DNA from: Flammula alnicola
Taxonomy: Eukaryota > Basidiomycota > Agaricomycetes > Agaricales > Strophariaceae
Direction of reading: 5' to 3'
Length of the DNA: 64,000 nucleotides
NCBI GenBank assembly: GCA_015499995.1
Contig: JADNRV010000203.1
Span: 24,273 to 88,272, forward strand
The position numbers and the translations under genes were made by a program. Positions 57,202-64,000 of this stretch are shown piece by piece (the stretch's first letter is position 1; each line of letters starts with the position of its first letter). The notes below the pieces were generated by a model that worked only from the letters and a program-made list of their open reading frames with translations, searched no databases and was not told the DNA's origin.

Positions 57202-57725
57202 GCCTTGGATACGAAGGCTTTTCGGGAGAGAAAGAAGGGAGAAAAAGAGAGGGAGGGGCGGTATGCGGCTGTGTTACGCCGACATGGAAAGCACAACACC
57301 ACAACCTGAAAGCTGCGGAGTATGGATGCGGCATCTCACGGCAACACCGTAATCTCTTCTCACGGCACTCCCTCCTCTATCGACCAACCGACTTGAATAT
57401 ACTTTCTGAACACCAGGCAGCCCGACGAGAAAATCACATCCGGATTCTATATGAATAACTTCGTTTGATAGCTTCGACTATTATCGTCAGGGATACGTCG
57501 GCCGAGTCTAGCAGCGAATCGGGCTGGGTTGTCCTTAGTCCAACACGCGTCCAGGTCTTCCAGCAAGCTAAAGAAGGGTACGCATCCTTTGCTCTGCTTC
57601 GACATGATTCTATTCATTTCTATTTTTAATGTAGAGAAGGGCCCCAAGGTGTTTGAGATGAAGCCCAACAACCTATACTTCTCTTACCTTTCACGAAATC
57701 AACTCGATTTATCCAACAGCACAAC
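57202..57725. other. Intergenic between divergent genes
   Basis: Presumed promoter of the Vps74/GOLPH3 gene. A 70-codon frame at 57529 has no recognisable features. Confidence 0.4.
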
Positions 57726-59612
57726 ATGCCTTCATGGTTGATCGCCGCCGCTGACAGGGGAATCGATTACAACACGAAAACTTGGTATGTGCCAGCCTCA
57801 CAACGCACATTTAGAACGCTCATAAAATGATTGACAAGAGCTCAAGAACGAAGAAACTTCGTCGTCACTACCGCTCGCAGTGTCGACTCGCCAGAGCTTC
57901 AAGCGTCGCTGCTAAGCACCTGAAGAGCTTGAAGGTCGTCGAGTTGGACATCACGAGCCAAGAGAGCGTTGACGGGTGTCGAAACCTACACGCCTCTCCT
58001 CCCTAACGGTCTCGATTACCTTGTCAACAATGCCGGAAAGAACCCTCAACCAACGATCCGATTCCAAGACTTGTAAGCGCACGTCTTTCATAAACGTCGA
58101 TTATTCCACCAGCGCTAAACATGATTTATTTTCAGCTAGGACTCCCGATGAATGAGCTGACCAAATGTCATCCAGCAATGTGGCACTTCTCTGCGTCTCC
58201 CGAGCATTCCTTCCTCTCGTCAAGAAGTCCGGGTTGAAGAGGATCATCTTCATCAGCTCCCTCCTTCCCTCGTCCCAGGTCACGTTGCTGATGGCTGGTC
58301 ACACTGTGGGAACGGCTTAGGTTGCTGAGCAACCAAGGACAGGCTGAAAACTAGATTTCAACCTGTCCTTGGGTGATTATTAGGTTGATTCAATTCAACC
58401 TAATAATTAGGTTGCGCGGCAACCTACCAAAACAACCAAGGAGATAGTGATGTTAAACACGCCCAGTTAGACCATCAGTATGCTACTTTTCAACCTGACT
58501 CGTCAACCAGTAGATAGCTACTTATTAACCTAAAGTATGCCCCAGTGGAAAAGGTATTATATTTTCAATAGGATTGTTAATTTGTATATTCTAAACATGT
58601 TCTGAGGAATTTTGAAGCAAGAAGGTTAGCACCTGGAATGCGGTGACATAAATAAAAATTTGGCGCGCACTTTTTTTTCCTAAGTCCAAAATGCCGCGTT
58701 GGATACTCAGTATCCGGCGATGGCCGATATTTCAGACTCCGCCTGAACAGAGCGACAGGGTGGTTGACTTCTGCTCTTACCATCGTCCTGGATCCACCCT
58801 TCTAACGCCCAACTGTATATGACCCCAACAAGTCCCCAACAACCCGACTCTGCCCACGCCATGGGCTGGCATTCGATTTACAGAAACGCAAGGGTGTAGA
58901 AAGTCTTAGGGGGATAGGAGATAGGGACCTGTGGTAGGAGGCCCATCAGGTATGTCGCGAACAATCCCCCCATGATGCCGCTGACTGATTGCCTTTCGCT
59001 GTGCCTAACCCATATCGAATACTGCCACTATCCTCCACTCCCACTCGCGGACCGTCAACCACCACCACCAACCCCGTTTCAACCAACACAGCACCTGTTG
59101 CCACCGACAATGGAATGTGAGACCGCAGGCAAATGCAATGAGACGCACCTGTATGGTTGGTGGTCTCATTTCGAGTATATAGAGTATTGCTATGATATGT
59201 AACCTAATGTGTAGTCAAAATAACAACCTATTTTACGAATTAAAAAAAAAAAAATGTCTAAAAGCAACCTACTGTATAGTGACTCTAACCGGCTAATTGG
59301 GTCATATTCAACCGACAATAGGTTGACTTTCAATACTACTGTAGGTTGGTTAAAACTACACACCAGGTTGATCATAAACCTTACTGAGCCATTTGTACAT
59401 AGGTTGAAAAGTTAAAAAATAGGTTGTAAATTAACCAAGGCACCAACCTACTCACAAGGTTGATCACCAACCTAAAGAAGATGAAAATCAATCTTTTATT
59501 TACTGATAAGTAACCTAACTTAGGTCAAATCCCCAGGTTGACCATCAACCTGGGCCGCCCGCACAGAGTCAATTCATTATGCCTTCCCCTTCGCCAAGGC
59601 TGCTCTCAACAT
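57726..59612 (+). pseudogene. Short-chain dehydrogenase/reductase pseudogene, split by an insertion
   Basis: SDRs are NAD(P)-dependent oxidoreductases. The relic starts MPSWLIAAADRGIDYN, where a working enzyme has TGASRGIG, so the nucleotide-binding glycines are lost. NFVVTTARSVDSPELQ, VVELDITSQESV, LPNGLDYLVNNAG (NNAG motif) and NVALLCVSRAFLPLVKKSG..IIFISSLL follow with at least two frame breaks (about 57910 and 57980). At about 58301 a 1.27-kb foreign segment begins. SDR text returns at about 59572 with YAFPFAKAALNM, the catalytic Tyr-x3-Lys, then a GTATGT donor. No convincing coding sequence follows. Inactive. Confidence 0.8.
58301..59569. mobile_element. AGGTTG/CAACCT hairpin-rich insertion element, 1.27 kb
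   Basis: The ends are imperfect inverted repeats: left ACTGTGGGAACGGCTTAGGTTG versus right-complement TCTGTGCGGGCGGCCCAGGTTG. About two dozen AGGTTG or CAACCT words fill the outer 250-400 bases on each side, often as tight hairpins such as AGGTTGATTCAATTCAACCT (58382-58401) and AGGTTGCGCGGCAACCT (58408-58424). No coding capacity. I could not see a clean target duplication. It interrupts the SDR pseudogene. Confidence 0.65.
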
Positions 59613-60180
59613 GTATGTAAACTCTTTATACCCTTTTATTCCTTCTCTTCCGAATGTGGCAATTAGAAACATGTAGTTTTGCGACCTCCATTCTTATCTC
59701 GTCCTAAGATATCCAAACCATCATTAATTAATGCACAACAGAAGTTCATGACGCGAGTGACGCCAATTGATCACGATGACCGGACTGGCCCGGGAGTAGC
59801 CCATTCTTGAGATCAAGCGCCCAAGCATCGTTAGTCCACATCAATTGATCATGTTCTCTGGAGCGATTGTATTATAACCCATTATGAAGCGCAAGTAATT
59901 AACCAAAAAAGTTACAGATTATGTAGACCATAGAGATCGAGCAGAAACAGAGCCAGATTGACGAAGTTAATAGATCGGTTATGCAGCTTGGTGCCCAACT
60001 AGCACGCCTGACGCGTTTCAGAGCAACTCAGATGACTTGATTTGTTTCTGTCACGCCGAATTTCACTGAAAACGAAAGTTGTATATTGAATATTCGAAGT
60101 TTGAGATTATGTACACTCCAACACAAAGCTTGATCGTCTATCAGAAAATGGTGGGAGAACGAATGCTCCGCAGGTATCCA
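59613..60180. other. Intergenic, nothing recognised
   Basis: AT-rich sequence after the SDR relic and 3' of the F-box gene. Confidence 0.4.
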
Positions 60181-61654
60181 TCAGTGATATACCATGCCAT
60201 ATATTTTACAACTTGAAACAACTATCCCCGCCACAATATTGAATTCGACATCCATAAGATCCCCTGATTCCTGAAGGATAGCGACTTGATCCTGAAGCCC
60301 TTGCTCGTCCTCGTGCGGTACCATGATTAAAACATAGGAGATTGCAACGAGCGAGGGGGGTGCTGAATTCGACGTTCCAGGTTCGCGTAAGGGATATCTC
60401 GCGAGTTCGCTCCTCCTTGCTACAGCAGAGAGAACATGGAATCCACTCCAGGAACTGAGCTTCAGGGTCGCCAGGAGTGGAAGCAGTTGCCCGCAGGCAA
60501 TCATTTCCATGGTCGGTGCATGTATGAAGACGCGCAATGGGAGGTGCAAGGCGCGGAGATTCGGGACGGTCTTGAAAAGTTCTTCCAACTCGGAATACGA
60601 GATGGAGCGTTGATGAAGAGGTGCGCGTTCCGCAGGGTCTGGAACGGTGGGTGGTGGCAAGTTCGAGAACATCAGGACCTGTAAAGTCGCGGCCGACTCC
60701 TTGAGCATGCTCGTGTAGATTGACACCTCCCAACCCCGAGCTGGATCATATAGCTCTATACGGAGCTCTCTGATCGATGGAAGTTTAAGGCGGGAAAACA
60801 GCCTGTCGTCATTGCTTGGCTCGATGAGCCTGAGGCGCAGCCTCTGAGATGTCGCGCCTCGGCGTGTGGCATGTCTTGAACCAACGGAGCAAGCTGGACC
60901 GTGAACCAATTTGGAAGAACCCCTCTGTAAGAGACGGGGCCGAGAAATGGATGATAGTCGTGAAAACCTCAGGCGGCATCGCGGTACTGCCCAGGTCGAG
61001 TTTCGTGAGTCTGTTCCACGGAAGTTGAAGGTCGAGGGGGTCGATGCCGTTGAATATATGGAATGTGGCGCGTCGGAGGCTTGGAAGAGACCGGAACACG
61101 GTGAAGTCGGATATCTCTTCCTGGGTAAATGGTGTCGAGCAACGGTCAAAGTCGTTAAGGAAGGTGACTTCGACGGACTCCAAGGCTTCCAGCGTGCCGA
61201 GGGGAATTTTCAGGAAAGCTTTGATTACTTCTTCGGTGCAAATGATACAGGTAAGGGACCGTATACGCGACGCGCATGGAAAAATGATGGATTTGACGAT
61301 GTTGAACGAACCGCCGCCGTACAGGAGCTGTTGAGCGCTGGTAGGTAGCTGGCCAGCTGTCATGGCCGAACGCGCGTCGGCGCAAAAATTCAATGACAGG
61401 AGGGCACCCTTACTTCTCCTAAGCCAGAGTTTCGCCAACTTGAGTAAATTGATTGGATGCTGGAAGGGAACGGGCGAGAAGTCAACGTCCTGCCATATTG
61501 TTGGTGTTGCGAGCATCAGGCGGCGCCATTGCCGGCAGACCTGTGTCAAGGAAGGTCTGATGTCGGACTGGGATGGTGGAACAACGGTCGCGTTCTCAAA
61601 GCAGAGAAAAAAGATCCTAAGCAGTAGTTTCTCGGGAAATTCGCTCAGAAGCAT
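60181..61654 (-). CDS. F-box/LRR-like protein with a frame break
   Basis: F-box proteins bring substrates to SCF ubiquitin ligases through Skp1. ATG at 61652-61654 gives MLLSEFPEKLLLRIFFLCF...SLTQVCRQWRRLMLATPTIWQDV, a clear F-box of about 55 residues. Leu-rich repeats follow (SLPSLRRATFHIFNG, LPWNRLTKLDLGSTAMP). An in-frame ATG at about 62002 exists but adds unusual sequence. Near 60860 the reading frame must change: after FKTCHTPRR the sensible sequence is RLRLRLIEPSNDD in another frame, continuing with LRR-like text to 60181. Either a 1-base indel or an intron with weak borders (GTTCAC..TCTCAG) explains it. The substrate cannot be inferred. Confidence 0.7.
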
Positions 61655-62002
61655 GTTTGCAGCTTGGCGACGTGGGATAACGACCGAAATATGAGTCTCG
61701 GGAATGAGTAAATGTGGTGGTCGGCGTTGTGGCGGATTAGCGAGGAGAAAAATAATCTTCTGCGAGAATTTTTGCTGTCTGGAAAAAAGAGCACGGACGA
61801 AAATCAGCTTCCACGAATTCTGGCGCGATGAGCAGAGCACACCTAAAATGTGATCCCGAAAACCTTTGGGCTGACTATAGAGATGAGCTGCTGTGGGCGT
61901 CAACTCACGCGCTTTGTGGGGAGGAAAAAAAGGGATAGTGAAGGGAGGGGAAATGGATGGGCAGTATTTGGCCATCTGCTTATTTGACAAACCTTCTTTC
62001 AA

Positions 62003-63033
62003 AAAGGGCCCTAAAGCCCCTCCAAATGCATCTATTCAAAGCTGACATAAACTCAAAAGGGGTGGATGCCGAACCCACGACAGTATTGTCCACCAATAGA
62101 AATCCTTCCCGAGGTCCTTATTGCTTTCACGGCTTTTACATAACTGATCTTGCAGGGCATGCTTTCTGGGGCTTTCTTGAGGTTTCTGAGTCAGTATTCC
62201 CCAGTCTCTGGATCGAAGAATTCCCTCGATCGACTAGCTGCTCGGACTAGAAACAGTACCATCCTCCTGATCTCTTCACAGGAGAAAACATTGTAAAATA
62301 CTGTCCAATGAATGTTTTCGATCCGCATCGCCCTTTTTTGCCTCCCGTTCACGAAAAGGCCTGTGAGCACGGGTGCAATGGTAGATTTCTTATCTTGAAT
62401 ATTGAGCACTCTAATTTTTCTGTCAATCCGACAATCATTTGCCATCCAGAACCACGACGACGACGCCGCGAGGTTTGAGTTGCAATTTATTTCAAGTTAT
62501 CGCATTGAGTTTGCTTTGAGCACTCGGACAAGTCATATTGAATTGAAATGACTTACGAGTTAGTGTTATGGTCAATCGCCTGCTATCCCGCTACTCGTAA
62601 GGTGTTTCTTTGGCAGCAATCAGTCCGTGGGTGTCCGAATAGAATATTACTTGAAATTTCACCTCGTGCAATTAAAAGGAACCTATGAAAGGCTCGAAAG
62701 CCGGCGTATTATCCCCAGAGGGTTATGTGCGGTCGCGCGCTGTCTTCATCCGATTATCCAATATTCGATGTCTTCCCCCCTTTAACCACCACATCCACGG
62801 AGCGTTCTTCAGAAGCAGTATATTGCTACGATGTCGATTGAGTACTCTCCGAGCTTGGAGGCTGCAAAGACGCCTTAAGCACTCCAGCGCGATGGTGTAT
62901 TTCTGGCCGTCGAGATGCAGCGCTCCCAACCTTGCCTAGATCAGAGAGGAACGTGTATAGGCACGATAGGCCCGACTGTCCCTCGTTGCGATGCCAGACT
63001 CTAAGAAAAGCCGCAGGCTGCTATTATCGACTA
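62003..63033. other. No gene recognised
   Basis: Frames up to about 85 codons occur on both strands, without domain or intron support. An 84-codon minus-strand frame (62445-62191; VFSCEEIRRMVLFLVRAAS) could be a 3' exon of something lost. Confidence 0.3.
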
Positions 63034-64000
63034 CTAGCGAGGTATGGGGTATGGGTCGAGCTGGAAAATATATTGTAAGATAACTGGCTCAAGCAAGATT
63101 CTCAAGCCAGTTCCATGTCCACGACGTGTATAACGAGAAGGAGAAGTCAGGCGCGGATTCCCGCAATATTTTTCGACCTCCAAGTTAGTTCTGGTATCAT
63201 ATGAAGCTACGGGCACTGATATAACTGGTCTGAATCTTCGACAAACTGCCAATAATGTTAGTAGTGTAGAATGAAGAGGCAAGGAAACCTTACCATCATT
63301 TTGAGAGAAGAGAGAAGAATACCAGCGAAATTTTGAGGATAGCACTCCTTAGTTCGGCGGTGGATACAATATATATCCGAATAATCCGGAAAAATTGGCG
63401 GCCGCTCGGTACATAATATTGAGATACGTAGGCATTTGCATGCAAAAAACGCATCAACGATGGGTGATATGAAAATTTGGGAGAAAGAAGGATCAATCAA
63501 AAAGAAAGTCTCCAAGTGAGGCATGTGAAAGGCGTATCTTCGTATCCCCAGTGAATGATCCAAGCTAACCACTGAATTCAGATCGGCTAAGAAACTCTCA
63601 AGGTCCCGTCTTCGATATTGCGAACAATAGGTATCCGCCAGGTGTCTGCAAGAAGTAGGAAAGCGAGAATGGATCACGCTAGCTCGACATCTTCCAGCAA
63701 TGAGAAGATGTGGATCTACAAGGCGTCAGCTCGGCAAATGGCATTTCATGGCGAGCGGGTCGTAATCCGAGAACGACTTCCAAGCGAGCCACGGGTCGGT
63801 TCCGGGTGGACGACACATACAAGGACGACTCAGGCGTATATGAACTGCCCCGATGATTTATCTCCCAAACTGTCAATTTCTCCCGAAGTCGGCCACAAGT
63901 TGTGATATGAGACTTTCTGCGACGGGTCGCTTTGATTTCGTCAAATGAGTCTTGAAGGAAGGTGCGGATGTCGTCATTGGGCTTGAAAGAATCATCGAAA
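63034..64000 (-). other. Possible partial gene running off the window end
   Basis: The minus-strand frame 63677-63258 contains Leu/Phe-rich text (HMPHLETFFLIDPSFSQIF), with the spacing of the LRR-like tails of Agaricomycete F-box proteins. Another minus-strand frame (63990-63679) precedes it. The two could be exons of one gene whose 5' part lies beyond 64000. Weak; no F-box is visible. Confidence 0.3.

Overview
The window reads as nuclear DNA of a mushroom-forming basidiomycete (Agaricomycetes). Genes are cut by many short GT..AG introns. The recognisable families are ones I know from that group: a Plavaka-type transposase, DUF6698-like and DUF6533-like proteins, an OrsD/RecQ-type helicase, an expanded-type G-alpha, and F-box proteins. 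Family names come from memory of protein signatures; no database search was possible.

Layout. About 1-49,200 is a transposon and repeat island; about 49,200-64,000 is ordinary gene space. In the island, one Ty3/gypsy-like retrotransposon runs from about 3,985 to at least 24,240 and has been hit three times. (i) An 8.1-kb Plavaka DNA transposon (6373-14516) sits in the gag-pol reading frame. It carries an apparently intact transposase gene and two divergent passenger genes, one of them DUF6698-like. (ii) A 1-kb non-autonomous element with an 8-bp target duplication (17693-18691) sits in an exon of a small antisense gene. (iii) A 5.3-kb giant foldback (18817-24114) sits in an intron of that antisense gene. 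The gypsy lacks reverse transcriptase and RNase H, and its in-frame stops are TGA codons where Arg (CGA) is expected.

Further along come a spliced gene of unknown function (26226-28316), a gag remnant carrying a second member of the 8-bp-duplication family (30402-32070), and a large multi-exon OrsD/RecQ-like helicase gene (complement 32274-38319). These are followed by minisatellites (including a 79-bp unit), telomere-like motifs, and a second, rearranged foldback copy (about 42560-45950). The island ends in a truncated second gypsy (leader plus gag, about 46000-49200). The foldback family is built from GC-rich trinucleotide blocks, inverted modules and many short perfect hairpins of unrelated sequence.

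The gene-rich part holds a DUF6533-type membrane protein, a G-alpha subunit whose switch-II Gln is Ser, a Vps74/GOLPH3 homologue, a short-chain dehydrogenase pseudogene split by a hairpin-rich insertion, and an F-box/LRR-type gene with a frame break. These are separate eukaryotic genes, not an operon. The element genes belong together: the transposase and its two passengers share one set of terminal repeats.
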